A DNA stretch of 64,000 bases, from assembly GCF_001045435.1 (NCBI RefSeq), contig NZ_LFNG01000001.1:186001-250000 (forward strand), given 5' to 3'. The notes beneath the pieces are model-generated. The model was given only the letters and a program-made list of their open reading frames with translations. It did no database searches and was not told the DNA's origin. The DNA is from Chryseobacterium koreense CCUG 49689 (GTDB taxonomy: Bacteria > Bacteroidota > Bacteroidia > Flavobacteriales > Weeksellaceae). The position numbers and the translations under genes were made by a program. This document shows positions 17,309 to 25,486 of the stretch, in pieces. The stretch's first letter is position 1; every line of letters begins with the position of its first letter.

Positions 17309-17355
17309 ATTAATCCCAAAATTTTTTACCTTTACCATTCTAGATTTCCTTTTCT

Positions 17356-17697
17356 ATGAAACTTAATTTACCCGATAAACTCTATTATTCCATAGGTGAA
17401 GTAGCGAAAGCGTTCAATGTAAATGCATCGCTCATTCGATATTGGGAGCAGGAATTCCCGATCATTAAACCCAAAAAAAACAAAAAAGGAAACCGGTATT
17501 TCACACCCGACGATTTGAAAAACCTGCAAATGATTTATCACCTGGTCAAAGAGAAAGGCTATACTTTGGATGGTGCCAGAATCGCTTTGACAACCAATTC
17601 CAAAATTTCTGAAACCATCACGATAATTGACCGCCTGGAATTCGTGAAGGCGGAACTTCAAAAATTAAAAGATTCCCTTGTTGAAAAGCCGGAATAG
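17356..17697 (+). CDS. MerR-family transcriptional regulator
   Basis: A 113-residue DNA-binding protein. The winged-helix MerR domain is at residues 8-75 (YYSIGEVAKAFNVNASLIRY to RYFTPDDLKNLQMIYHLVKE), followed by a short coiled segment. There is no effector-binding domain and no cysteine sensor, so the signal is unknown. A weak -7 match (TACCTTTA) lies at 17327-17334. It lies 126 bases upstream of the HhH gene, and that gap holds four phased palindromic boxes which could be its targets. Confidence 0.92.
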   Translation: MKLNLPDKLYYSIGEVAKAFNVNASLIRYWEQEFPIIKPKKNKKGNRYFTPDDLKNLQMIYHLVKEKGYTLDGARIALTTNSKISETITIIDRLEFVKAELQKLKDSLVEKPE

Positions 17698-17699
17698 GT

Positions 17700-17776
17700 C
17701 TTTTCACCCATAGAAATCCGTGATTTCACCAGCTAAAAAAGCGTGTTTTTCACCTCACAATAACGGTGTTTTCACC
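17700..17776 (+). promoter_or_regulatory. Array of four phased TTTCACC boxes
   Basis: TTTCACC starts at 17702, 17724, 17748 and 17770, with steps of 22, 24 and 22 bases, about two helix turns. Upstream of each lies an inverted partial copy of CACC: GGTC, CGTG, CGTG and GGTG. The fourth, GGTGTTTTCACC (17765-17776), is a perfect palindrome around a TTTT centre. The array fills the gap between the MerR gene and the HhH gene. It looks like a multi-site operator, which is inference. Confidence 0.5.
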
Positions 17777-17823
17777 ATGTGCTGTATTGGACTTTTGAGA
17801 TAAGTTTGTAAAAACCTTTTACG

Positions 17824-19233
17824 ATGAATCTCAATTTCCAAATTTCAGCAGCCAAAAATTATTTTTTCGGATTCGCGACTTCTGGCGCGATTCTTTTCTC
17901 CGGATTGATCTATTTTAACAAAACCGAAAACAAAGCCGAATCGCAAGAAAATGCCATATCTGCGGACTATTTGGCTGTGGAGAAAGTGAAGCTAAAAAAA
18001 TTCGATCCCAACAGTCTCACTGAATTGGAGTGGAAATCAATGGGTTTCTCAGATCGCCAAGTTGCCACAATCCTCAAATACAAATCTATTGTCGGAGGGA
18101 ATTTCACTTCAAAACAGCAGCTGAAAAAATGTTATGCCATTTCTGATCAGAAATATGCAGAACTGGAATCTTTTATAATGCTTCCCGAGACTGCAACTTC
18201 TGCGAAGGGACCTCATCAATCAAACGCTAATGCCAGAAATTACGGTGACTATTCTTCCTACAAACCTTACAATTCAAAAAAGGAATTAAGAATTCCCGGC
18301 AAGTTTAATCCTGATGTTTTCACCGTTGATGATTTCATGAAGATGGGCTTCACGGAGAATCAGTCCATTGCAATTTTGAAGTACAGAAATTATCTCGGCG
18401 GCAGTTTTATCAGCAAAGAAAAATTCAAAGCATGTTTCATCATCAGCGACGAGAATTACAAAAAGATGGAGCCCTTTCTACTTTTGCCTGAAAAAACTCC
18501 TGAAAACTTCACCATTACCAAACCAAGTTATCAAAAAACTGATTTCAGGCCAGAAAAAGCACAAATCCCCTATCAAAACTTCGATCCAAACACGACCGAT
18601 TTAGAAGGCTGGAAAAAACTGGGGTTTTCTGAAAAGCAGGCGCAAGTCATCATCAATTATCGCGATCGAAATCTGCACGGCAGCTTTAAAACTTTGGATG
18701 ATATCGAGAGATGTTTTGTAATCTCCAGTGAAAAGTTTCAGGAAATGAAGCCATATATTGTCTTGAAAACTGAAAATACGTCTACGCAACAAACTTCTTC
18801 CAACACCACAAACAGCAATTTTTCTTCGAAATCCAGCGATCTAAAAACCGATTTCTCGAAAACGAATTTAAATGAAATCACCTATAAACAGCTGATCGAG
18901 TTTGGTTTTGACGAAAAATCTGCGGCAAGTTTCATTGGTTTCCGAAACAAGCTGGGTGGTTTTGTGAACAAGGAACAAATCCTGGAAACGTACAATATCG
19001 ATAAAGATTTAGCACAGAAACTGGTAAATGGATCACCGTTGAACACTGACCAGGTTCAGAAATACAGTTTAATGGATGCACCGGAGTCCTGGTTGAAAAA
19101 CCACCCCTATTTTAAATACTATGCAGATAAAATCATCTATTACCGGATTTCCTATACCAACGAGAACAAATTTTTCAGAACAATGAAGGTAAAACCGGAA
19201 TATGAAGCCAAAATGCGACTTTACCTAAAATAA
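17824..19233 (+). CDS. Membrane-anchored protein with four helix-hairpin-helix repeats
   Basis: A 469-residue protein with one N-terminal membrane helix (about 12-32; FFGFATSGAILFSGLIYF). It then has four ComEA-like HhH units: DPNSLTELEWKSMGFSDRQV (about 60), NPDVFTVDDFMKMGFTENQS (about 160), DPNTTDLEGWKKLGFSEKQA (about 257) and NLNEITYKQLIEFGFDEKSA (about 350). Each ends in a GGxF(x)SK-type turn. HhH domains bind DNA non-specifically, and ComEA is the DNA receptor for uptake in competent bacteria. A role in periplasmic DNA binding is plausible but unproven. Thr/Ser/Asn-rich linkers separate the units. Confidence 0.85.
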   Translation: MNLNFQISAAKNYFFGFATSGAILFSGLIYFNKTENKAESQENAISADYLAVEKVKLKKFDPNSLTELEWKSMGFSDRQVATILKYKSIVGGNFTSKQQLKKCYAISDQKYAELESFIMLPETATSAKGPHQSNANARNYGDYSSYKPYNSKKELRIPGKFNPDVFTVDDFMKMGFTENQSIAILKYRNYLGGSFISKEKFKACFIISDENYKKMEPFLLLPEKTPENFTITKPSYQKTDFRPEKAQIPYQNFDPNTTDLEGWKKLGFSEKQAQVIINYRDRNLHGSFKTLDDIERCFVISSEKFQEMKPYIVLKTENTSTQQTSSNTTNSNFSSKSSDLKTDFSKTNLNEITYKQLIEFGFDEKSAASFIGFRNKLGGFVNKEQILETYNIDKDLAQKLVNGSPLNTDQVQKYSLMDAPESWLKNHPYFKYYADKIIYYRISYTNENKFFRTMKVKPEYEAKMRLYLK

Positions 19234-19260
19234 AATCAGCTCCCGAAGAAGCTGATTGTT
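19234..19260. terminator. Bidirectional terminator between the HhH and endonuclease genes
   Basis: AATCAGCT (19234-19241) and AGCTGATT (19250-19257) form an 8-bp stem between two convergent genes. The T runs are short on both sides. Confidence 0.65.
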
Positions 19261-19276
19261 ATCAAAGTTTGAACGA

Positions 19277-21160
19277 TTACTTTTTGATAAACTTGAAAGC
19301 CTTGTCGTCAACTTTCAACAGGTAGATGCCTGCACTTAAACCTTCCACACTGATCGAATTCTTGTTTTTAAAAGGGTTTGATTCTTGTCTCAAAATTTTT
19401 CCGGAAAGATCAAGAATAGTTGCATTCCTGATTGATGAAATTTGATTTCCGCGCAAAAACAATTGCGTTCCTGTCACCGGATTCGGATAAACATTGATAT
19501 CGCTGTTTTCAGAAAGATTCACATCGGAAATGGCAAGAATCCCTATACCATCACAATAATTCACCGGATATTGAGTCCATTGTGTACTGTCAAATGTTGT
19601 CACAGGATCGTTTACAGAGGAATTTCGGTAGAGGGACTGATTTCCCAAAGTGGAAAAATTATTGACTCCGGAAATCCCTACAGCATCCACAGTAGAGGAT
19701 TTGTAGCGCAGTTCAATATAATTACTTCCATCAAAAGTCATTTGCGGAGCCGCAGTTACAAATCTTGCTTCATTATTGGTGATGCAGCTGAAAGTTGACC
19801 TTGGATTTAAAACAACAAAAGTGGAATTATTTTCCACAACACCTTCCAATTCATAGGGTGCCGGGAAATAGTAGTTTGTTCCGCTATAAAACTGGATGCT
19901 TAACCTGTAATTACTTAAATTCACAGGATGGCCTGTTTTATTGGTGATTTCCAGGGCTTTGTTATCTGCAGTTCCTTCAAGATATTTGGTGATCATCAAA
20001 TCTTTAGCATAAATATCTGTGTTTAAGGTCGTGGTAGAAACCAGATTACTTTCCGCAGACTCCATATAATTATTATTGTAGGCTTTAACCGTGAAATTAT
20101 ATGGCGTTCCCGGAGTCAGATGGTCCGCAAAAAATGAATTCCCTTTACTGTATCCAATATAGGTTCCATTTTGATATACTTTGTATCCCAAAACTGATGA
20201 ATCCGATAGCGGTGTCCAACTGAGTTTTACAAAATATGCACTGGTTTGGGCAACGTTCAAGTCGGCAATTGCTTGTGGTGCGACAGTACTCGGGGTTTGA
20301 TTCCAAATCAAATTCACCCATTCCGGATGATCGATAAATGGATTTCGGTTTCCCTGTACCGCATACACATTATTATTTCTTTCTATTTCCCTGGGCGAAA
20401 CCGGATCCTGGTTATGCCATTGCAGAAGCATCGCGATGTACCAATCATCGTAAGCTTTTTCTTCCGTTCCGTCTAATGGACAGGTATCATTCGCCGGCGA
20501 AGTGCCATTGTTATAATTAAAGGAGTTCAATTTTCCTTCATATCTAACTACATAATAGAGAAGTGTTCTAGCGATATCACCTTTAAAGGCATTGTGCGGC
20601 TCGTAAACTCTTCCTGTATAAGGTGAATTTGGAGTAGCATTCTTTGCTTGTTTTGAGCCATTGGTAAAAGTATAATACACTTGCGACGGCGGACTTGTAA
20701 CTCCTATTCCATAGGGATAATTACTTCTCAACTGGTTAATTCTAGCATCGGTTGGAATCACAAAAAACAAATCGGAATACATCGGATAGTTGCTATTGAA
20801 AGAACTTTGAGGCATCTGGTGTTCACGATTCCATCCCAATCCTTCCGCATTCGCAGAACCAATAATTTGTTGGTTAGTATAGTGATAAGCTGTAGTGCCG
20901 GTCGGATTATTTGAATAAATATCGAGTAAATAAGTAGTGTTGGAAGCATCGAAATCATAAAAATGATCGATATCGGTTTGGTTGTAAAGATTCGGCAAAT
21001 CCCCGTAATGCCAATTGATATATTTCGCCGAAATAATGTCGTGAAGTTTGGTTTTCAAAGCATAACCCACCAAACCGGATGTTCCGTCGTAATACCCTGC
21101 TGGAATTTGAGAAAACCCCAAAAAAGGGATCAAAAATAGAAAATATAGAACTCTTCTCAT
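19277..21160 (-). CDS. Secreted endonuclease I family protein with fn3, LTD-like and T9SS domains
   Basis: A 627-residue extracellular nuclease. In order: signal peptide (1-18, ending GFSQ), an EndA/endonuclease I catalytic domain (about 20-290) with the motif GLGWNREHQMPQ (His114 the likely general base), a fibronectin type III domain (about 297-375), a lamin-tail-like beta domain (about 385-500; LEITNKTGHPVNLSNYRLSI), and a T9SS type A tail (about 552-627; INVYPNPVTGTQLF to KFIKK). It should degrade extracellular DNA or RNA for nutrients or biofilm turnover. Gene order gives no partner, though the HhH DNA-binding gene lies next door, convergent. Confidence 0.92.
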   Translation of the reverse strand: MRRVLYFLFLIPFLGFSQIPAGYYDGTSGLVGYALKTKLHDIISAKYINWHYGDLPNLYNQTDIDHFYDFDASNTTYLLDIYSNNPTGTTAYHYTNQQIIGSANAEGLGWNREHQMPQSSFNSNYPMYSDLFFVIPTDARINQLRSNYPYGIGVTSPPSQVYYTFTNGSKQAKNATPNSPYTGRVYEPHNAFKGDIARTLLYYVVRYEGKLNSFNYNNGTSPANDTCPLDGTEEKAYDDWYIAMLLQWHNQDPVSPREIERNNNVYAVQGNRNPFIDHPEWVNLIWNQTPSTVAPQAIADLNVAQTSAYFVKLSWTPLSDSSVLGYKVYQNGTYIGYSKGNSFFADHLTPGTPYNFTVKAYNNNYMESAESNLVSTTTLNTDIYAKDLMITKYLEGTADNKALEITNKTGHPVNLSNYRLSIQFYSGTNYYFPAPYELEGVVENNSTFVVLNPRSTFSCITNNEARFVTAAPQMTFDGSNYIELRYKSSTVDAVGISGVNNFSTLGNQSLYRNSSVNDPVTTFDSTQWTQYPVNYCDGIGILAISDVNLSENSDINVYPNPVTGTQLFLRGNQISSIRNATILDLSGKILRQESNPFKNKNSISVEGLSAGIYLLKVDDKAFKFIKK

Positions 21161-21315
21161 TACTAAAGTATTTTTTCGCGGCTAAATTACAACTTAACTC
21201 TGACGAATTCCTTAAAATTAAATTAAATTTAACATAACTGGAATTATATCATATTGAAAAAATTACCTATTAAAAAATCGGCAAAATAGTTACCCTTTTT
21301 TTTCCACTTTTTGGT

Positions 21316-21323
21316 TATCTTTG
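21316..21323 (+). promoter_or_regulatory. -7 box of the acyl-CoA dehydrogenase gene
   Basis: TATCTTTG matches TAnnTTTG and lies 16 bases before the ATG at 21340. Confidence 0.6.
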
Positions 21324-21339
21324 GAGCCAAATAAAAAAT

Positions 21340-22479
21340 ATGAATAGCGAAACTCTCCAAAACCTTGATATGATTGCAAAAACCGCACGTGATTTTGCGG
21401 AAAAAAACATCCGTCCAAACATTATGGAGTGGGATGAAAGTCAGACTTTTCCGGTGGATCTTTTCCACCAATTGGGGGATATGGGTTTCATGGGAATTGT
21501 AATTCCCGAGCAATATGGTGGTTCGGGACTAAGCTATCACGAATATGTAACAATTCTGGATGAAATCTCCCAGGTTGACCCCTCAATAGGCCTTTCTTTG
21601 GCTGCACATAATTCACTTTGCACCAATCACATTTATGAATTTGGGAATGAGGAACAACGCCACAAGTGGCTTCCGCAATTGGCTTCAGGAAAAGTGATCG
21701 GCGCATGGGGATTAACTGAACACAACACGGGATCCGATTCCGGAGGAATGAGCACAACCGCAGTGAAAGATGGCGACCATTGGATTCTGAATGGCGCAAA
21801 AAATTTCATCACCCATGCGATTTCAGGAGATATTGCGGTGGTAATGACCAGAACCGCAGAAAAGGGTGCAAAAAACAACTCCACCGCTTTTGTTCTGGAA
21901 AAAGGAATGCCCGGTTTTTCTTCTGGTAAAAAAGAAAACAAATTAGGCATGCGCGCTTCGGAAACCGCAGAGCTTATATTTGATAATGTTCGCGTTCCGG
22001 ATTCCCACCGTTTGGGAGAAGTCGGCGAAGGCTTCAAACAGGCCATGAAAATTCTAGACGGAGGAAGGATCTCCATCGCAGCATTGAGCCTTGGAATCGC
22101 AAAAGGTGCCTACAAAGCTGCACTGAAGTATTCTTTGGAAAGACATCAGTTCGGAAGACCAATCAATCAATTCCAGGCAATCAACTTTATGCTTGCAGAC
22201 ATGGCCACCGAAATCGATGCCGCGGAACTACTGATCAGAAGAGCGTCTGATTTGAAAAACGCAAAACAAAAAATGACCAAAGAAGGTGCAATGGCAAAAT
22301 TATTTGCTTCAGAAGCCTGTGTGAAAATTGCCAATGACGCGGTTCAAATCTTCGGCGGATATGGTTACACCAAAGATTTTCCTGCAGAAAAATATTACAG
22401 AGACTCCAAACTTTGCACCATCGGCGAAGGAACTTCAGAAATTCAGAAATTAGTGATAGGTCGGGAAATTTCGAAATAA
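21340..22479 (+). CDS. Acyl-CoA dehydrogenase
   Basis: A 379-residue FAD enzyme that makes the alpha-beta double bond in acyl-CoA during fatty- or branched-acid breakdown. The N-terminal helical domain, the FAD-binding WGLTEHNTGSDSGG segment (about 127-140) and the C-terminal bundle are complete. IGEGTSEIQKLVI near the end holds the usual catalytic Glu363. The sequence resembles short/branched-chain types. It is transcribed alone between its own -7 box and a strong terminator. The exact chain length cannot be read from sequence. Confidence 0.95.
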   Translation: MNSETLQNLDMIAKTARDFAEKNIRPNIMEWDESQTFPVDLFHQLGDMGFMGIVIPEQYGGSGLSYHEYVTILDEISQVDPSIGLSLAAHNSLCTNHIYEFGNEEQRHKWLPQLASGKVIGAWGLTEHNTGSDSGGMSTTAVKDGDHWILNGAKNFITHAISGDIAVVMTRTAEKGAKNNSTAFVLEKGMPGFSSGKKENKLGMRASETAELIFDNVRVPDSHRLGEVGEGFKQAMKILDGGRISIAALSLGIAKGAYKAALKYSLERHQFGRPINQFQAINFMLADMATEIDAAELLIRRASDLKNAKQKMTKEGAMAKLFASEACVKIANDAVQIFGGYGYTKDFPAEKYYRDSKLCTIGEGTSEIQKLVIGREISK

Positions 22480-22500
22480 ATAAGATTAAAATAGAAAAAA

Positions 22501-22534
22501 ACCGTCCCGTTAAAAAATTTCGGGACGGTTTTTT
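22501..22534 (+). terminator. Terminator of the acyl-CoA dehydrogenase gene
   Basis: ACCGTCCCG (22501-22509) and CGGGACGGT (22521-22529) form a perfect 9-bp stem followed by a T run. Confidence 0.9.
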
Positions 22535-22594
22535 ATGGTCTTTTTAAATAGAAAATCACCGCTGATTTCAGCAATTATTATATGCCGATTTTTC

Positions 22595-22602
22595 TATATT
22601 TG
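22595..22602 (+). promoter_or_regulatory. -7 box of the MazG-like operon
   Basis: TATATTTG matches TAnnTTTG, 17 bases before the ATG at 22620. Confidence 0.6.
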
Positions 22603-22619
22603 CCTAAATTTAGTTTTTA

Positions 22620-23087
22620 ATGGAAAAGATAGACGCACTGAATCAGGTCGCAGAATTTCACAAGACCTTTAACGCTCCCATTTTGGAAAGTCCACAAATT
22701 CCGTCTAAAGCTAGGTGTGAATTGCGCGTTTCGCTGCTTCAAGAAGAATTGAACGAACTAAAGCAAGCCATCGCAGACGAAGACATGGTGGAAATTGCTG
22801 ACGCATTATGCGACTTGCAATATGTTTTGAGCGGTGCAGTCTTGGAATTCGGCTTGGGCGAAAAATTCGTGGACCTTTTCAATGAGGTACAGCGCTCCAA
22901 TATGTCCAAAGCCTGCTCCAATCAATCAGAAGCCGACGAAACCGTTGCATTCTACAGGGAAAAAGGAGTCGAAGCTTTCTCCGAAGTTTCCGGAAAAAAA
23001 ATCAATGTCCACAGAAAGTCCGACCACAAGGTATTAAAAAACAAATACTACTCCCCTGCAGATCTGAAATCTATTTTAGAAAAGTAA
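22620..23087 (+). CDS. MazG-like nucleoside triphosphate pyrophosphohydrolase
   Basis: A 155-residue all-helical enzyme of the dUTPase/MazG class that should cut NTPs or dNTPs to the monophosphate and pyrophosphate. The metal-binding pattern is visible as QEELNE (Glu42, Glu43, Glu46) and EIADALCD (Glu58, Asp61). The C-terminal extension (from about 105) is shared by the one-domain bacterial branch. The substrate is unknown; house-cleaning of damaged nucleotides is usual for the class. It is first in a short operon with the thioredoxin-like and DUF4230 genes (gaps of 25 and 1 bases). Confidence 0.88.
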   Translation: MEKIDALNQVAEFHKTFNAPILESPQIPSKARCELRVSLLQEELNELKQAIADEDMVEIADALCDLQYVLSGAVLEFGLGEKFVDLFNEVQRSNMSKACSNQSEADETVAFYREKGVEAFSEVSGKKINVHRKSDHKVLKNKYYSPADLKSILEK

Positions 23088-23112
23088 TTAATACGACCCA
23101 CATCAAAACCCC

Positions 23113-23673
23113 ATGAAAAAAATTTTCAAAACCATTTTTTCGGCTTCTGCCATACTATTGATACTGTCTTCTTGCGAGGCAAAAAAAGTGGTTGTAAACC
23201 GCGAAGTTGACACCACAAATGACGGAAAAATGCTACTCGGAACCCAAACAAAAAGCCAACTTTTGAAGGCTCCCTATAGTGACTGGTATGTAAAGGAACA
23301 TGATGAATACGCCATTGACCAAAAAGCACTTTCTGAATTGAGAAAGAAAAAGATCGGTTCATACAGCATTACTTTGGTGATGGGAACTTGGTGCGACGAC
23401 AGCCATCGCGAAGTTCCCAGACTTATGAAAATTTTGGAAGAACTAAAATATCCTGAAAAAAGGATGACCATCATCGCGGTAAACCGGAAAAAGGAATCCC
23501 CAAGCGGCACAGAGGGCATTTACAACATCCAAAAAGTTCCCACGATCATTGTTCAAAAATATGGCAAGGAAATTGGTAGAATTATTGAAAGTCCGAAATC
23601 CGGCTGGCTGGAAAGAGACCTATTAGAAATTTTAAACAAGGATACTTCCTCCATAAAAGACATTTTAAAATAA
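23113..23673 (+). CDS. Thioredoxin-like lipoprotein with a single-Cys active site
   Basis: A 186-residue exported protein. The signal ILLILSSC places the lipidated Cys at residue 21. Residues about 80-180 have a thioredoxin fold, with MGTWCDDSHREVPR where TlpA/thioredoxin has WCxxC. Here the second Cys is missing (CDDS), so it cannot do ordinary dithiol exchange. The cis-Pro loop KVPTIIVQ is present. It may act as a monothiol reductase, a chaperone-like holder or a binding protein, which is inference. It is followed after one base by the DUF4230 gene. Confidence 0.8.
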   Translation: MKKIFKTIFSASAILLILSSCEAKKVVVNREVDTTNDGKMLLGTQTKSQLLKAPYSDWYVKEHDEYAIDQKALSELRKKKIGSYSITLVMGTWCDDSHREVPRLMKILEELKYPEKRMTIIAVNRKKESPSGTEGIYNIQKVPTIIVQKYGKEIGRIIESPKSGWLERDLLEILNKDTSSIKDILK

Positions 23674-23674
23674 A

Positions 23675-24289
23675 TTGGAAAAAAAAATTCACATAAAAGC
23701 ATTTTTATTAGGAGCTGCAGCAATGTTGCTCCTATTCTTTTTCTGGAAAAAAATCAGCAGTAAAAATGAAGATCAAGTTCAAACTGATGCTTACATCATC
23801 ATGAACCAAATCCGGAAAATGAACAAAATGGTGGTTCTGGAACAGGATTTTTCAAACATGCAGAAAACTAAAATCACTTCGCAATTGCTCGGAAGTCCAC
23901 ACCTGCCTGTTTCAGAAAAAAACATCATCACTTTTACCAAGACCACCGCACAAGTTTCTTACGACCTCGATAAAATGAAAATTGAAGTCGATTCCATCAA
24001 CAAGAAACTGATTATCCGCGAAATTCCAAAACCAGAAATCAAAATCATTCCAAGTGTTGAGATCAGTTCAATGGACGACTCTTTCCTGAACCGCTTTGAC
24101 GAGCAAGACCTTAAAAGAATTACCCAAAGTGCAAAAGACCAAGCCTACAAATCCGTCAATCAAGCCAAACTAAAGATCGACGCCAAAAAACAATTGATGG
24201 AAAACCTGGATCAAATTATGGTTTTAGCTAAGGCATTAAATTACAAAATTGAAGATAAAACTGGGGTATTAGATTCTCTTGAACTATAA
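23675..24289 (+). CDS. DUF4230 family membrane-anchored protein, TTG start
   Basis: A 204-residue protein with one N-terminal membrane helix (about 8-24; AFLLGAAAMLLLFFFW) and a soluble domain outside. The family DUF4230 is recognised from the overall pattern; its function is unknown. No ATG is usable: the frame begins TTG GAA AAA just one base after the TAA of the preceding gene, and the next ATG would cut into the membrane helix. It therefore appears to use TTG and to depend on translational coupling. Confidence 0.75.
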   Translation: MEKKIHIKAFLLGAAAMLLLFFFWKKISSKNEDQVQTDAYIIMNQIRKMNKMVVLEQDFSNMQKTKITSQLLGSPHLPVSEKNIITFTKTTAQVSYDLDKMKIEVDSINKKLIIREIPKPEIKIIPSVEISSMDDSFLNRFDEQDLKRITQSAKDQAYKSVNQAKLKIDAKKQLMENLDQIMVLAKALNYKIEDKTGVLDSLEL

Positions 24290-24361
24290 GCCATTTTTCG
24301 TTTAAAAAACTCAAAAACTATTATTATTAATTATTTCAATTAAGATTAGAACTTCAATTAA

Positions 24362-24625
24362 ACAATTCTATTTACCGCCGTTTCCGAAAGCAATGCTTCC
24401 AAAATATTGATATTTCCTAATCCGGTAAAAGACTTCCTTACCATACAAAGTAAAGAAAACCGAGAATTAAGCTACAGAATATTCAGTGCCGCAGGAGAAT
24501 TGACCGGAAAAGGAATTTCAATTGACAAGAAAATCAATGCAGAAAAATTAGCACCCGGCAATTATGTCATAGAATTGACCGACAAAGATGGAAACACTTC
24601 ATCGAGTAAGTTTATAAAACTATAA
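24362..24625 (+). pseudogene. Orphan T9SS type A sorting-domain remnant
   Basis: The frame opens after a stop at 24359-24361 and encodes only a T9SS tail: a linker, then ILIFPNPVKDFLTIQSKE, LSYRIFSAAGELTGKG and the end APGNYVIELTDKDGNTSSSK plus FIKL. There is no ATG in frame, no signal peptide and no cargo domain. Such a tail cannot work alone, so this looks like what remains of a deleted secreted protein. A strong terminator still follows it. TTG at 24407 could start a 72-residue peptide, which I consider unlikely. Confidence 0.7.
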
Positions 24626-24646
24626 CTTGATATAAATACCATTTGC

Positions 24647-24684
24647 AAAATCGTTCCAAATTGATTTTTGGGACGATTTTTTTT
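24647..24684 (+). terminator. Terminator after the T9SS remnant
   Basis: AAAATCGTTCCA (24647-24658) and TGGGACGATTTT (24669-24680) form a 12-bp stem with one G-T pair, followed by further T residues. It is conserved in good form although the gene before it has decayed. Confidence 0.85.
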
Positions 24685-24860
24685 GCATGGAATATCCTTC
24701 CTCCAACGCAATAAAAAGTGATTTCAAGACAAATCAAAAGCAGTTGCACATCCCATTGATTTCCGTTAAATTATTCACAAAGTGGGAGAACAGATGCAAA
24801 CTGTCACGATTTTTGCTCTAAAAAAAATCGCAATTTACACGAAATCAAAATATTGACGTT

Positions 24861-25268
24861 ATGAAATATAAAATAAAAGCCATATTTCCATCAGAAAAAG
24901 ATGCCGAAAAGGCTGCCTCTATGCTGAGAAAAGCTGGCTATAAAAAAGAATTCCTAGGATACACCCAAAACGCAAACATGCAACCAGAAAAACTGGTTGA
25001 AGAAAATCATTCTGAAAAAAACCTGGTCACCATATTTACTCCAAATCTGAATCGTGCTTACAAGGCAAAAAATATGATGTCCAGAATTGGTGCCATTTCC
25101 ACCAAAGTAAAAAACATCGTTACCAATAACATCATCAGTGAAGACAGGAAAAACAACTTTAAGAATTTGGTAAATAACCTGCATAAAAACTTGATCGACT
25201 ACCATCCGGAAAACATTTTCAGCGGATTTCCTTCAAAGCAATCCAATATCGAAAAGATTTCAGATTAG
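24861..25268 (+). CDS. Hypothetical protein
   Basis: A 135-residue basic, soluble protein. Residues 1-75 read like a small alpha-beta domain: KAIFPSEKDAEKAASMLRKA then a later strand NLVTIFTP. This recalls the short domains of stress proteins that face a repeated helix-strand pair, but I cannot name a family. The second half is Asn/Lys-rich and probably helical. There is no signal peptide or membrane helix. It stands alone, with about 180 bases of gene-free sequence upstream of the ATG. It is counted as real because of its length and codon use. Confidence 0.6.
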   Translation: MKYKIKAIFPSEKDAEKAASMLRKAGYKKEFLGYTQNANMQPEKLVEENHSEKNLVTIFTPNLNRAYKAKNMMSRIGAISTKVKNIVTNNIISEDRKNNFKNLVNNLHKNLIDYHPENIFSGFPSKQSNIEKISD

Positions 25269-25454
25269 GACATAATTGTTTTCGAAAATATGCGGCAGCT
25301 CCACCAAATCGATCGCCACTTCCAAATCCAAAGTTTTCCGAAAACAAAGGCAATAATTTACCCAAATGCTTAGCTATCACTTCAAAAATCATGCAGCCAG
25401 CTTGAATTTTGCAGCCTGTCTTTTTTCAAAATCAAAAAATTAACAAAATTTGCC
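25269..25454. other. Intergenic region before thrS
   Basis: No gene is visible. On the minus strand 25263-25373 stays open for 37 codons with protein-like content (TLDLEVAIDLVELPHIFENN) and a TGA end, but it has no start and overlaps the end of the preceding gene. It may be the tail of a decayed gene. No T-box or other leader is apparent. Confidence 0.3.
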
Positions 25455-25462
25455 TATTTTTG
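25455..25462 (+). promoter_or_regulatory. -7 box of thrS-infC
   Basis: TATTTTTG matches TAnnTTTG, 24 bases before the thrS ATG. Confidence 0.6.
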
Positions 25463-25486
25463 TAGCTTATAATTTTTTAGTTTAAA

